Shown here: positions 33,908 through 45,902 of the stretch, in pieces | How positions within the stretch are numbered: the first letter of the stretch is position 1 | How the letters are laid out: each line of letters opens with the position of its first letter | Source of the DNA: Myxococcus stipitatus | Lineage (GTDB): Bacteria; Myxococcota; Myxococcia; Myxococcales; Myxococcaceae | NCBI RefSeq assembly: GCF_038561935.1 | Contig: NZ_CP102770.1 | Span: 2,852,001-2,916,000, forward strand | DNA length: 64,000 bases | Direction: 5' to 3' | Notes under the pieces: model-generated | The model's input: the letters and a program-made list of their open reading frames with translations, nothing else | What the model was told of the DNA's origin: nothing | Databases searched by the model: none | Translations under genes and position numbers: made by a program

Positions 33908-33955
33908 GCCGGAGACGCGGGAATTCGCCCCCGTGCCTCCGGCTTTCTGCTTTCT
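33908..33955 (+). terminator. Terminator after tig-clpP
   Basis: GCCGGAG (33908-33914) pairs with CTCCGGC (33937-33943), with extra pairing CGGG/CCCG inside, followed by TTTCTGCTTTCT. It separates clpP from clpX, which starts about 140 bases later. Confidence 0.65.
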
Positions 33956-34091
33956 GCGCCGACCCCCATCCCCTTGTTAAGTACCGGGAAGGCGCGTGGA
34001 CGTCCCAGACAGGGGCTGACTAGATTGCCTTGAGGCCAAGGCGGGTGGCGTAAGCCAGGGCGGCGGCTTTCAAGACGCGGCGAGGGATTTC

Positions 34092-35375
34092 ATGGCGGGC
34101 AAGAACGTGGAGAAGCGAGACAACCAGACCCTCTGCTGCTCCTTCTGCGGCAAGTCGCAGAAGGAAGTGAAGAAGCTCATCGCGGGGCCGACGGTCTACA
34201 TCTGCGACGAGTGCATCGGGCTGTGCAACGACATCATCGCGGAGGAGATCGACCGCGAGGAGACCAAGGACACCAAGCTGCGCATCCCCCGGCCCTCTGA
34301 AATCAAGGCCGTGCTGGACGAGTACGTCATCGGCCAGGAGCGCGCGAAGAAGACGCTGTCGGTGGCCGTGCACAACCACTACAAGCGCATCGAGTCCAAG
34401 GTCGCCCTGGAGGACGTGGAGCTCCAGAAGAGCAACATCCTCCTGCTCGGCCCCACGGGCAGCGGCAAGACGCTGCTGGCCCAGACGCTGGCGCGCATCC
34501 TCAACGTCCCCTTCACCATCGCGGACGCCACGTGCCTCACCGAGGCTGGCTACGTGGGCGAGGACGTCGAGAACATCATCGTCAACCTGCTCCAGGCCGC
34601 CGACCACGACATCGAGCGGGCCCAGCGCGGCATCGTCTACATCGACGAAATCGACAAGATTGCCCGCAAGTCGGAGAACCCCTCCATCACCCGCGACGTC
34701 AGCGGCGAGGGGGTCCAGCAGGCCCTGTTGAAGATCATCGAAGGCACGGTGGCCAACGTTCCGCCCAAGGGGGGCCGCAAGCACCCGCAGCAGGAGTTCC
34801 TGCAGGTGGACACCACCAACATCCTCTTCATCTGCGGCGGCGCCTTCGGCGGGCTGGACCAGGTGATTGAGCGGCGCCTGGGTGGGCGCAGCCTGGGCTT
34901 CGGCGCGGACATCCAGTCCAAGAAGCAGCGCAACCTCACGGAGCTGCTCAAGCACGTGGAGCCGGAGGACCTGCTCAAGTTCGGCATGATTCCGGAGTTC
35001 ATCGGCCGACTGCCCATCATCACCGCGCTGGAGGAGCTGGACGAGCCCGCGCTCATCAACATCCTCAACCAGCCGAAGAACGCGCTCACCAAGCAGTACC
35101 GCAAGCTCTTCGAGCTGGACGGCGTGACGCTGAAGTTCACCGATGGCGCCCTCAAGGCCATCGCCAGCGAGGCCATCCGCCGCAAGGCCGGTGCCCGCGG
35201 CCTGCGCTCCATCCTGGAGTCGGCCATGCTGGACGTGATGTACGAAATCCCGTCCCGCAAGACGGTGCGCGAGGTGCTCATCTCCGAGGAGGTCATCCTC
35301 AAGAAGAGCGAGCCCGTCGTGCTCCACGCCACGACGGACAAGGAGCCCGCGGAGCCCAAGAAGGAATCCGCCTGA
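34092..35375 (+). CDS. clpX: ATP-dependent Clp protease ATPase subunit ClpX
   Basis: A 427-residue ClpX. The N-terminal zinc-binding domain uses Cys16, Cys19, Cys38 and Cys41. Walker A is GPTGSGKT (120-127), Walker B is [10 protein letters not shown], and the AAA+ sensor region has [14 protein letters not shown]. The ClpP-contact loop reads SLGFGAD, with Leu-Gly-Phe in place of the usual Ile-Gly-Phe. It unfolds tagged substrates and feeds them to ClpP. In many bacteria clpX directly follows clpP; here 216 bp and a hairpin separate them. Confidence 0.97.
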   Translation: MAGKNVEKRDNQTLCCSFCGKSQKEVKKLIAGPTVYICDECIGLCNDIIAEEIDREETKDTKLRIPRPSEIKAVLDEYVIGQERAKKTLSVAVHNHYKRIESKVALEDVELQKSNILLLGPTGSGKTLLAQTLARILNVPFTIADATCLTEAGYVGEDVENIIVNLLQAADHDIERAQRGIVYIDEIDKIARKSENPSITRDVSGEGVQQALLKIIEGTVANVPPKGGRKHPQQEFLQVDTTNILFICGGAFGGLDQVIERRLGGRSLGFGADIQSKKQRNLTELLKHVEPEDLLKFGMIPEFIGRLPIITALEELDEPALINILNQPKNALTKQYRKLFELDGVTLKFTDGALKAIASEAIRRKAGARGLRSILESAMLDVMYEIPSRKTVREVLISEEVILKKSEPVVLHATTDKEPAEPKKESA

Positions 35376-35382
35376 GCCACCG

Positions 35383-35404
35383 GGGCCCCCTCCTGGGGGC
35401 CCTT
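35383..35404 (+). terminator. Terminator-like hairpin after clpX
   Basis: GGGCCCCC (35383-35390) pairs with GGGGGCCC (35395-35402) around the four-base loop TCCT; only TT follows. GC-rich hairpin seven bases past the clpX stop. Confidence 0.55.
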
Positions 35405-35540
35405 GGAGAGAAGTGACGGGGCGCGTCAAGGGCCGGTAGGAGGGCCCGGCGCGCCCCTCGCATTCGGAAGGGACGGGCGGCCGCGAGCCGCCCACGGTTT
35501 TTGTGGGACGGGCCGGGGGCTTTCTGTATGTGCTGACTCC

Positions 35541-37721
35541 ATGAGACAGCTCTCCGTGCCTGCTTTGATGATGCTCGTCGCTTGTGCTGGCTCCGGGCCA
35601 GCGGTGCGGGAGGCGCCCGCGGAGGCGCCTGCCCAGGAGGAACGCGCTCGCATGTCATACCCGGCGACACGGGTGGACGCGGTGGTGGACACGCTGCATG
35701 GCGTGCAGGTGCCGGATGCCTACCGCTGGCTCGAGGACGAGAAGGCCCCGGAGGTGCAGGCCTGGATGAAGGCGCAGGATGCCTTCACGCGCTCGGCGCT
35801 GGCGGGCTCGCCCGTCCGGGACTCGCTGGTGAAGCGCTTCCGCGAGCTGTTCTACGTGGACTCCATTTCCATCCCCCGGAAGCGCTCGGGCCGTTACTTC
35901 TACTCGCGCACGCACAAGGACAAGGAGAAGGCCGTCCTCTACTGGCGTGACGGAGAGAAGGGCGTGGAGAAGGTCCTGCTGGACCCCAATGGCTGGAGCG
36001 CGGATGGCTCCATCTCCCTGGGCACCTGGGAGCCGTCGTGGGACGGCAAGAAGGTGGTCTTCGCGCGCAAGCCCAACGCGGCCGATGAGGCGGTGCTGCA
36101 CGTGGTGGACGTGGACTCGGGCCAGTGGTCCCAGGTGGACGTCATCGAGGGCGCCAAGTACGCGGCGCCCCGGTGGACGCCGGACAGCCAGGGCTTCTAT
36201 TACGAGTGGCTGCCCACGGACCCCTCCATCCCCGTGGACGCGCGCCCCGGCTACACCTCGCTGCGCTTCCACGTGCTGGGCAAGAGCCCCAGCTCGGATG
36301 CGCTGGTGCACCCGCACACGGGGGACCCGACGACGTTCCTCTCCGGCGACCTGAGCCGCGATGGAAAGTTCCTCTTCGTCTACATCCTCCGAGGCTGGAG
36401 CGAGAACGACGTCTACTGGAAGCGGCCGGGCGAGAAGGACTTCCGCCTGCTCGTGAAGGGGGAGGGCGCCAAGTACAGCGTCCAGGCCTGGAAGGGCCGC
36501 TTCTACGTCACCACGGACGAGGGGGCGCCCCGTCAGCGCGTCTTCGAGGTGGACCCGGCGAAGCCCGAGCGCGCCGCGTGGAAGGAGATCGTCCCCGAGG
36601 ACCCGGTGGCCTCGCTCCAGGCGGCGACCATCGTCGGGGAGCATCTGGCGCTGGAGTACATGAAGGACGCCACCACGCAGGTCCGCGTGGCGACGCTGCG
36701 GGGCACCCCCGTGCGTCAGGTGGAGCTGCCCGGCGTGGGCGCCGCCTCCAACCTGGTGGGGCTGGAGGACGAGGACGACGCGTACTTCGTCTTCACCTCC
36801 TTCACCACGCCCCGGCAGGTCTTCAAGACGTCGGTGAAGAGCGGCAAGTCGGAGCTGTGGGCCAAGGTGGAGCTGCCCGTGGACCCGTCGGCCTACCAGG
36901 TGGAGCAGGTCTTCTACCCGTCCAAGGACGGCACCCGTGTCCCCATGTTCGTGGTGTACCGCAAGGGCCTGAAGCGCGACGGCACCGCGCCCACGCTCCT
37001 GTACGGGTACGGCGGCTTCAACGTGAACATGGAGGCCAACTTCCGGGCCAGCATCCTGCCCTGGCTGGACGCGGGCGGCGTGTACGCGGTGGCCAACCTG
37101 CGCGGGGGCGGCGAGTACGGCAAGGACTGGCATGAGGCCGGACGCCTGGCTCGCAAGCAGAACGTCTTCGACGACTTCCACGCCGCGGGCGAGTACCTGG
37201 TGCGTGAGAAGTTCACCCAGGCCCGGCGCCTGGCCATCCAGGGCGGCAGCAACGGCGGCCTCCTCGTGGGGGCGGCCATGACTCAGCGCCCGGAGCTGTA
37301 CGGGGCGGTGGTGTGCCAGGTCCCCTTGCTGGACATGGTCCGCTACCATCTCTTCGGCAGCGGCCGGACGTGGATCACCGAGTACGGGACGGCGGAGAAG
37401 GCCGACGACTTCAAGACGCTGCACGCCTACTCGCCCTACCACCACGTCCAGGCGGACGTGCGCTACCCCGCGCTGCTGATGATGTCCGCGGACCACGACG
37501 ACCGGGTGGACCCGCTGCACGCGCGCAAGTTCGTCGCGGCGGTGCAGAACGCGGCGGGCAACCAGGCCCCCGCGCTCCTGCGCATTGAAGTCAACGCGGG
37601 ACATGGTGGCGCGGACCAGGTGGCCAAGAGCATTGAATCCTCCGCGGACATGTACGCGTTTCTTTTCAAGGTGTTGGAGGTTGGTGGGCTCCAGGGTGGG
37701 GAGGCAGCGCAGGGGCGCTGA
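35541..37721 (+). CDS. Prolyl oligopeptidase family (S9A) lipoprotein
   Basis: A 726-residue S9A peptidase preceded by a lipoprotein-type signal (LVACA, Cys15). The N-terminal part opens [20 protein letters not shown] and [16 protein letters not shown], typical of prolyl endopeptidase, then a beta-propeller. The C-terminal alpha/beta-hydrolase domain has Ser570 in GGSNGGLL, Asp653/654 in [16 protein letters not shown] and His688 in NAGHGGAD. The enzyme cleaves after proline in short peptides and is probably anchored in the envelope. It sits between clpX and lon. Confidence 0.92.
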   Translation: MRQLSVPALMMLVACAGSGPAVREAPAEAPAQEERARMSYPATRVDAVVDTLHGVQVPDAYRWLEDEKAPEVQAWMKAQDAFTRSALAGSPVRDSLVKRFRELFYVDSISIPRKRSGRYFYSRTHKDKEKAVLYWRDGEKGVEKVLLDPNGWSADGSISLGTWEPSWDGKKVVFARKPNAADEAVLHVVDVDSGQWSQVDVIEGAKYAAPRWTPDSQGFYYEWLPTDPSIPVDARPGYTSLRFHVLGKSPSSDALVHPHTGDPTTFLSGDLSRDGKFLFVYILRGWSENDVYWKRPGEKDFRLLVKGEGAKYSVQAWKGRFYVTTDEGAPRQRVFEVDPAKPERAAWKEIVPEDPVASLQAATIVGEHLALEYMKDATTQVRVATLRGTPVRQVELPGVGAASNLVGLEDEDDAYFVFTSFTTPRQVFKTSVKSGKSELWAKVELPVDPSAYQVEQVFYPSKDGTRVPMFVVYRKGLKRDGTAPTLLYGYGGFNVNMEANFRASILPWLDAGGVYAVANLRGGGEYGKDWHEAGRLARKQNVFDDFHAAGEYLVREKFTQARRLAIQGGSNGGLLVGAAMTQRPELYGAVVCQVPLLDMVRYHLFGSGRTWITEYGTAEKADDFKTLHAYSPYHHVQADVRYPALLMMSADHDDRVDPLHARKFVAAVQNAAGNQAPALLRIEVNAGHGGADQVAKSIESSADMYAFLFKVLEVGGLQGGEAAQGR

Positions 37722-37919
37722 CACCCTGGGCGGACGCCCAAGGCAGCTGCGGGTGTTCCCTTGATGGCAGGAGGACGTTTCCCAATCTTGAGGCGGGGAA
37801 CGGCACCTGAAACCGACGTGTTATAGACGTGCTTCACCCCGGGTACGCGCTCGGAGTTCGAGCAACCGGGCAACTCTTCAGGGGCCTACCCCCCCGGTAG
37901 GCCAGCAGGTGGCGGATAC

Positions 37920-40373
<2,454 letters not shown>

Positions 40374-40535
40374 GGGTGGGATGAGACGCGGAGGGCGCAG
40401 GCCTTCCGCGAGTGACTCGAAGCCAGGGCTCCGGTGCGGTTCGCCGGTCCCTGGCTTCTGTCTTTCCGGGCAGGCGGGCTGGGGGCACGGGCTTCTGTGT
40501 CCTCGGGTGCGTGCTTCGCGGTACAACGGGGCACG

Positions 40536-42242
40536 GTGGCTCCTCGCGCTCGACTCGCCTGGTGGTGTCTGTTGCTGGCCTGGGTGACCGGGGCCTGTGG
40601 ACCTTGCGGCTTCCAGCCCGACGCGGGCGTGAAGGTGGTGGTGCCCGCGATGCCCACCACGCTGGACTGGAGCCACTCGGACCCGGACAGCTGGGCCAAC
40701 TATCCGGTGATGCTGGCGACGCAGCGCGGGCTCACGGTGCTGGGCGCGGACCACTCGGTGCGGCCGGGACTGGCGGAGCGCTGGGAGCGGTCTCGCGATG
40801 CGCGAGGGCGCGAGGTCTACGTCTTCCACCTGCGCCGGGATGTGCGCTGGTCGGATGGCTCGCCGCTGGTGGCGCGCGACTTCGTCGTGGGGTGGCGGCG
40901 CGCGCTGCGTGGCCGTGAGCGTGGGGAGATGGCGGACCTGTCAGGTGCGGCGGAGGCGCTGGAGCTCCAGGACCGGATGGCTCCCGAGGCCGACATCGTC
41001 GCGGCGCTGGAGAAGGTGGGCGTGGAGGCCGTGGACTCGCACACGCTGCGGGTGACGCTGGCGCATCCGCGCAGCTACTTCCTGGCCCGCGTGGCGAATG
41101 TGTACATCTTCTACCCCGCGCCTTCGGTGGACCTGGAGGGGCGCTCGGTGGAGGCGGTTCGGGACTACTTCGACCGGCCACGGGATGGACGTCCGTTGGC
41201 GCTGGGGCCGTATCGCGTGGAGAGCTGGGACCGCGCGGGGGAGCGGGTGCGGTTGGTCTACAACCCGCGCTCGGCGTTTCCTCCGCCGCTGGCCGAGGGC
41301 GAGTCGCCCGTGCCGGTCATCACGTTGATGAAGTCGGAGATTGGTCCGGCGCTGTATGAGCGGGGGCGGGTGGACTTCGTCTTCGTGGACAGCGCCGCGG
41401 CGCTTCGGGTGAAGCGGCCGGAGGACCTGCAGCGCGAGCCGCTCCTGTCCACGTACTACCTGGCCTTCAACACGGAGCGGGCGCCGCTGGACAGGCCCGA
41501 GGTCCGTCGCGCGCTGTCGCGAGCGTTGGACAGGGAGGCGCTGGTTGCGGGGCTGTTGCCGGCGGCTCGGCCCTCACATGTCCTGCTTCCTCCGGAGCTG
41601 CCCGGGGCTGCTTCGTCCGAGGAGGCGGCGCGGCTGCCGCACTACGAGCCGGAGCGCGCGAAGGCGGAGCTCGCGGGGGTGCCGGGGATGGAGCGGCCGC
41701 TGCGGCTCGTGTATCGCAGTGGCGACAACTTCGTGCCCGAGGTGGCCATCGCCGAGCGCATCGTGGCGCAGCTCGCGCGGGTGGGCGTGCAGGTGGTGCT
41801 GGAGGCTCGCTCGGACTTCTCGGCGGAGATTGCGCGGCGCACGGCGCAGGGGCCTCGCGCGTACGACTTGTACCTGCGGCGTTTGGGCGGGGACTATGCG
41901 CACCCGAATACGTTCTTCACGCTCTTCGAGCGCTCGGGCAATCACCAGACGGGCTGGGAGACGCAGGGCGGTGGCGAGCCCATGGGGCGCTTCGAGCGGC
42001 TCCTGGAGGCGGCGGACGGGGAGGCGGACGAGGTGAAGGCGCGTGCGCTGTATACTCAGGCCCAGGAGGTGCTGGTCGGGGAGCAGGCGGTGATTGCGCC
42101 GGTGTACCACCCGGACCGCTACTTCCGGGCTCGCGACACGCTGCGCGGATTGGATGTGGACCCGTTCAACTTCCTGGCGCTGCGCTCGCTGCGACTGTCG
42201 GCGCCCGTCCCCGTGGCGAAGCAGGCGGAGGGCACGCCGTGA
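40536..42242 (+). CDS. Oligopeptide ABC transporter substrate-binding lipoprotein
   Basis: A 568-residue family-5 binding protein. The GTG start at 40536 gives a signal peptide and lipobox VTGAC (Cys21). [40 protein letters not shown] and [11 protein letters not shown] are the OppA/DppA-type N-terminal blocks; [20 protein letters not shown] and [15 protein letters not shown] are later ones. It would capture peptides in the periplasm for the two permeases encoded downstream. Upstream in-frame starts lengthen the protein without a signal sequence. Confidence 0.88.
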   Translation: MAPRARLAWWCLLLAWVTGACGPCGFQPDAGVKVVVPAMPTTLDWSHSDPDSWANYPVMLATQRGLTVLGADHSVRPGLAERWERSRDARGREVYVFHLRRDVRWSDGSPLVARDFVVGWRRALRGRERGEMADLSGAAEALELQDRMAPEADIVAALEKVGVEAVDSHTLRVTLAHPRSYFLARVANVYIFYPAPSVDLEGRSVEAVRDYFDRPRDGRPLALGPYRVESWDRAGERVRLVYNPRSAFPPPLAEGESPVPVITLMKSEIGPALYERGRVDFVFVDSAAALRVKRPEDLQREPLLSTYYLAFNTERAPLDRPEVRRALSRALDREALVAGLLPAARPSHVLLPPELPGAASSEEAARLPHYEPERAKAELAGVPGMERPLRLVYRSGDNFVPEVAIAERIVAQLARVGVQVVLEARSDFSAEIARRTAQGPRAYDLYLRRLGGDYAHPNTFFTLFERSGNHQTGWETQGGGEPMGRFERLLEAADGEADEVKARALYTQAQEVLVGEQAVIAPVYHPDRYFRARDTLRGLDVDPFNFLALRSLRLSAPVPVAKQAEGTP

Positions 42243-42342
42243 GGACCTTGCTCGAGCGGAGGGGCTCCTCGTGTGGGCACGTGCCCTTCGCGATGAGGAT
42301 GCTGTGCCGCGTGCTCCGGCCTTGGCGGCGTGAGGTGCCGTC

Positions 42343-43227
42343 GTGAGAACCCTGCTCCAGAAGCTGGGTCGACAGCTCGTGCTGGTGCCCGTGGTGGCGG
42401 TGGCCTCGTACTTCCTCATGGCCATGCTGCCGCTCACCACGGAGAGCGATGCGAAGCGACAGGTGTCTCCGGAGCTCGCGGCTTCGTACAAGCGCGACCT
42501 GGGCATCGGTGAGCCGCTCGGGTTCCTTCGGCCTTGGGAGAAGCTTTGGCGGGGCGAGCGGCTCGGCACGAGCGCACAGGGCATCACGGGAGATGAACTC
42601 GCGCGCAAGCTGTCCGGCAGCGTCGGCGTGGGCCTGATGGCGCTTCCGTTGGCGCTGGCCTGGGCGCTGGGCTTCGCGCTGGTGCGGACGCAGTGGCGCA
42701 AGGGGCGATGGGCCGCGCTGGGTGACATCGTTCCCGCGCTCGCCTTCGGCACGCCCGTGTTCATCCCCGCGCTGCTCTTCGCGCCCGCCGTGGTGGAGCG
42801 GGGACACATGTTGCCGGAGCTGACCGCGGCCCTGGTGACCTCCCTCTGGCCCGGCATCTTCCTGGGCACCCTCGTCGGTGACGCGCTGGAGACGGAGCTC
42901 TCGCGCGACTACGTGCGGACCGCGCTGGGCAAGGGACTCTCCCCCGGCACCGTCCTGCGCCGCCACGTGTTGCCCAACGTGCTGCCCGCGCTGCTCGACG
43001 CGGTCGGCCCGGTCGCCACCACGCTGCTCGCGGGCTCGTTCGCCGCGGAGCGGGTACTGGGGCTCCCTTACTTCGGTCAGCTCTACGTCCTCGCCGTCCT
43101 CAACAAGCAGGTCGCCGTGGTCGTCGTCGCGACCACCACGTTCGCTTCATTGCTCGTCGTGGTCAGCCTCGGGGTCGAAGTGCTGCGCCACGTGGTGGAC
43201 CCGCGCTCCCGGGAGGCTCGCGCATGA
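42343..43227 (+). CDS. Oligopeptide ABC transporter permease (DppB/OppB-like)
   Basis: A 294-residue membrane protein with about six membrane segments. The EAA loop that contacts the ATPase reads RDYVRTALGKGLSPGTVLRR followed by HVLPNVLPALLDAVGP. The N-terminus, with one membrane helix and then a periplasmic part SPELAASYKRDLGIGEPLG, matches DppB-type permeases. The start is GTG 42343. It overlaps the next permease by four bases and lies 100 bp after the binding-protein gene. Confidence 0.88.
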   Translation: MRTLLQKLGRQLVLVPVVAVASYFLMAMLPLTTESDAKRQVSPELAASYKRDLGIGEPLGFLRPWEKLWRGERLGTSAQGITGDELARKLSGSVGVGLMALPLALAWALGFALVRTQWRKGRWAALGDIVPALAFGTPVFIPALLFAPAVVERGHMLPELTAALVTSLWPGIFLGTLVGDALETELSRDYVRTALGKGLSPGTVLRRHVLPNVLPALLDAVGPVATTLLAGSFAAERVLGLPYFGQLYVLAVLNKQVAVVVVATTTFASLLVVVSLGVEVLRHVVDPRSREARA

Positions 43228-44036
43228 GTGGTGTTCCCTCTCGCGCCCGCTGGGGGCTCGTGTTGCTCGTGGGCCTCGGGGTCCTGAGCCTCGTGGCCGG
43301 GCGTCTCTTCCCCGACACGCTCGCGAGCACCTGCCCGCTGGGCGTCGACCCGATGCGGCCCGACCGCACCGTCTGCGAGCTGGCCTTCGGTGGGCTCTGG
43401 GTCTCTCTCGCCGTGGGCCTCTGCGCGGGGGGGCTCGCCACGCTCATCGGCCTCTTGGTCGCCGCCGTGGCGCGACTGCTGGGCGGCGCATGGGAGCAGA
43501 CGATTCTGCGCGGCGTCGATGCCGTCTTCGCGCTGCCGGATGTCCTCGTGGTGATGGTGCTCCAGCTCGCGGGCCAGTCGCTCGCGGACGCGGGACACAG
43601 CGGGGGACTGGGGCCCTTCGGGTTGATGGTGGCCTCGCTCGCGCTCGTGGGGTGGGCGGGCCCGGCGCGCATGTTCCGCAACCGCCTGGCCACCCTCGAG
43701 GGGCAGGAGTTCATCGCCGCCGCCCGCGCTCTGGGCGGGGGAGGGACGCACATCCTCCGCGTCCACCTGTGGCCCGCGCTGCGTCCCTTCGCGCTGGCGG
43801 TGTTCCTCAGTCGCCTGCCCACCGCCATCCTCACCGAGTCCACGGTGAGCTTCTTCGGCATCGCCCGGATGGAGCCCATGTCCCTGGGCCGCTACCTGGG
43901 CACCAGCTACGCGGCCCTCATCTACGAGGGCGGCTCGCGCGTCGTCCTCCCCGCCTGGGCGCTCCTGGTCCTCCTGGTGCTCGGCGCGTCGCTCGCCTCA
44001 CAGGCGCTCTCAGCGAGCCCTCGCAAGGCCACCTGA
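43224..44036 (+). CDS. Oligopeptide ABC transporter permease (DppC/OppC-like)
   Basis: A 270-residue membrane protein of the DppC type. The EAA region is EGQEFIAAARALGGGGTHIL followed by RVHLWPALRPFALAVFLSRL. A hydrophobic N-terminal helix and five more membrane segments are visible. ATTPase genes (DppD/F type) are not found on either side: the transcription unit ends at the hairpin at 44087-44112. The importer must therefore use an ATPase encoded elsewhere. Confidence 0.88.
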   Translation: MSGVPSRARWGLVLLVGLGVLSLVAGRLFPDTLASTCPLGVDPMRPDRTVCELAFGGLWVSLAVGLCAGGLATLIGLLVAAVARLLGGAWEQTILRGVDAVFALPDVLVVMVLQLAGQSLADAGHSGGLGPFGLMVASLALVGWAGPARMFRNRLATLEGQEFIAAARALGGGGTHILRVHLWPALRPFALAVFLSRLPTAILTESTVSFFGIARMEPMSLGRYLGTSYAALIYEGGSRVVLPAWALLVLLVLGASLASQALSASPRKAT

Positions 44037-44086
44037 GCCTCGGCCCTTCCCTGCGGGGTGCAAGGAATTCCCACCGTGGAAATGTG

Positions 44087-44112
44087 GGTTCCCATCACAC
44101 GGAACCTTTTTT
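44087..44112 (+). terminator. Intrinsic terminator after the ABC permease genes
   Basis: GGTTCC (44087-44092) and GGAACC (44101-44106) form a perfect six-pair stem with an eight-base loop, followed by six T. An overlapping alternative stem (GGAATTCCCAC with GTGGGTTCC, 44063-44092) could compete with it. The response-regulator ATG lies only 16 bases past the T tract. Confidence 0.75.
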
Positions 44113-44128
44113 CCCATCGGTGACCCTC

Positions 44129-44590
44129 ATGTCCTTGCCCACCACCGAAGAGTTGATCCCCGTGCTCGACGGCGACGCCAAGAAGCGCACCGAGCGCGAC
44201 GACGCGCTGAAGCTGGAGCCCGTGCGCAGTGCCGTGCTCGTCGTGGAGGACGACCCGGCGCACCGAGAGATCCTGGTCGAGATGCTCGCGGGCTGGGGCT
44301 ACGAGCCGATGCCCGTGGGCAGCGCCGAGGAGGCGGAGTTCGCCGTGCGCAACAAGCGCATGGACGCCGCCATCGTCGACGTGTTCCTCCCCGGACGCAG
44401 CGGTGCCACGTTGATGTCACGACTGCGCGAGCGCTTCCCTCAGGCGGTGCTCATCGGCGTGAGCGCGATGAGTGACTCGGCCATGGCGCGAAAGTGCAAG
44501 GGTCTGGGCGCGGACCTCTTCATCGGCAAGCCCCTGAATCCGGAGCGACTCTCCGAGGCGCTTCAGTCCAAGCACACCAGCTGGCACTGA
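44129..44590 (+). CDS. Single-domain response regulator
   Basis: A 153-residue receiver-only protein. After a charged extension of about 32 residues comes the receiver domain: acidic pocket Glu40-Asp41-Asp42 (LVVEDDPAHR), phosphorylation site Asp84 in IVDVFLPGRSG, Ser112 in VSAMSD and Lys134 in IGKPLNP. No output domain follows, so it would act by protein contact or phosphotransfer, as is common in myxobacterial signalling. No histidine kinase is adjacent. The start ATG 44129 is inferred from the charged N-terminus; the RBS is weak. Confidence 0.85.
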   Translation: MSLPTTEELIPVLDGDAKKRTERDDALKLEPVRSAVLVVEDDPAHREILVEMLAGWGYEPMPVGSAEEAEFAVRNKRMDAAIVDVFLPGRSGATLMSRLRERFPQAVLIGVSAMSDSAMARKCKGLGADLFIGKPLNPERLSEALQSKHTSWH

Positions 44591-44675
44591 GCCCGAGGAC
44601 ACGCCGAGGGCGCACAATCCCACGAGTGGGGCGGTTCCGGTTGCGCCGCCCGCTCGAACGGTTGATGCTCGCTCC

Positions 44676-45221
44676 GTGAAGAACCTTGCTCCCGGCTTCC
44701 TTCTGGCCATGCCTCAGCTCGGGGACCCGAACTTCTACCGCTCCGTCATCCTGATGATCGAGCATGGGGAGTCCGGCTCCATGGGGCTCGTCGTGAACCG
44801 GGGCGCGGCGCTGACCCTGGGGGAGCTGGCGCGAGGGCAGAAGCTGGACATCCACACGGACCGCTCCAGCCATCCCGTCTTCGTCGGCGGACCCGTGGAG
44901 CCCCAGCGGGGCTTCGTGCTGCACGACGATGACGAACTGCTCGAGAAGCACTCGGTGCTGCCGGGCCTGTTCCTCAGCGTGACGCTGGACGCGCTGGGGC
45001 CCTTGTTGGAGCGGGCCTCGCCCCGGCTGCGCTTTTGCCTGGGCTATGCGGGCTGGGGCCCCCGGCAGCTGGAGAGTGAAATCGCGGCGGGCTCGTGGCT
45101 CTTCACGGAGGCCACCGCGGAGGCGGTGCTGGGGCAGGAGCCCGGCAAATTGTGGGAGACCACGTTACGTGGCATGGGCGTGGACCCGGCCATGTTGGTC
45201 ATGGGAAGGGGAATGAACTGA
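44676..45221 (+). CDS. YqgE/AlgH family protein (UPF0301)
   Basis: A 181-residue AlgH-family protein: LAPGFLLAMPQLGDPNFYRS, VILMIEHGESGSMGLVVNRG, VFVGGPVEPQRGFVLHD and RFCLGYAGWGPRQLESEIAA are its conserved blocks. The biochemical role is not established in most bacteria. The start is a GTG at 44676. The stop codon shares one base with the bolA start (TGATG), indicating coupling. Confidence 0.92.
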   Translation: MKNLAPGFLLAMPQLGDPNFYRSVILMIEHGESGSMGLVVNRGAALTLGELARGQKLDIHTDRSSHPVFVGGPVEPQRGFVLHDDDELLEKHSVLPGLFLSVTLDALGPLLERASPRLRFCLGYAGWGPRQLESEIAAGSWLFTEATAEAVLGQEPGKLWETTLRGMGVDPAMLVMGRGMN

Positions 45222-45478
45222 TGCTCGACGCAGACTTCATCCGCAGCCGCATCCTGGAGGCCCTGCCGGGCTCCGAGGTGGAGGTGCGGGACACCACGGG
45301 GACGGGAGACCACTTCGAGGCTCGCGTCGTCAGCCCCGACTTCGCCGGCAAGATGATGGTCCAGCAGCACAAGCTCGTGTATGCGCCGCTTCAGACGTGG
45401 TTGCAGACCGGCGAGCTGCACGCACTCGCCCTCAAGACGTACTCGCCCGAGCAGTGGAAGAAGCTCGGGAACCGCTAG
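45221..45478 (+). CDS. bolA: BolA family protein
   Basis: An 85-residue BolA/IbaG-type protein with the class II KH-like fold: IRSRILEALPGSEVEVRDTT, GTGDHFEARVVSPDFAGKMM, and VQQHKLVYAPLQTWLQTGEL. HFEARVVSPDFAG carries the His and the segment contacting glutaredoxin [2Fe-2S] clusters; HALALKTYSP closes the fold. It overlaps the preceding AlgH-family gene by one base and precedes the monothiol glutaredoxin by 17 bp, the classical BolA-Grx4 pairing in iron-sulphur trafficking. Confidence 0.92.
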   Translation: MLDADFIRSRILEALPGSEVEVRDTTGTGDHFEARVVSPDFAGKMMVQQHKLVYAPLQTWLQTGELHALALKTYSPEQWKKLGNR

Positions 45479-45495
45479 AGAAAGAGACCTTCGCC

Positions 45496-45816
45496 ATGAC
45501 CCCAGAGCTCAAGGCCCGGTTCGACCAGATCACCCAGTCGCACCCCATCGTCCTCTTCATGAAGGGCAACGCCCTGTTCCCCCAGTGCGGCTTCTCCGCG
45601 CGGGCGCTGTCGTTGCTGCAGCCCCACGGTGAGGTCTTCACGGTGGACGTGCTGGCCGACCCCGAGGTGCGCCAGGGCATCAAGGACTACACGAACTGGC
45701 CCACCATTCCGCAGATCTTCATCCGCGGGCAGTTCATCGGCGGCTCGGACATCCTGGGCGAGCTGGCCGAGCGGGGCGAGCTGGCCGACCTGGTCGCCGG
45801 CAAGTCGCCCGCCTGA
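45496..45816 (+). CDS. Monothiol glutaredoxin (Grx4 family)
   Basis: A 106-residue monothiol glutaredoxin with the active site Cys31-Gly-Phe-Ser34 (FPQCGFSARAL). The glutathione-binding NWPTIPQIFI (cis-Pro) and FIGGSDIL complete the family pattern. Lys23 in FMKGN is also conserved. It binds a shared [2Fe-2S] cluster with glutathione and is expected to work with the BolA protein encoded just upstream. Confidence 0.95.
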   Translation: MTPELKARFDQITQSHPIVLFMKGNALFPQCGFSARALSLLQPHGEVFTVDVLADPEVRQGIKDYTNWPTIPQIFIRGQFIGGSDILGELAERGELADLVAGKSPA

Positions 45817-45902
45817 GATTCCGTCTGGAACGACGTGGGGGAGGGCAGACCCGACCCCACGTCCGCGGCTAGAATGGGCGGCCGCAACCGCGAGGAATCC
45901 GC

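Noticed and set aside
33890..33912. Promoter from a perfect TTGACA after clpP
   Set aside because: No acceptable -10 sequence lies 16-19 bases downstream, and the region forms the terminator stem.
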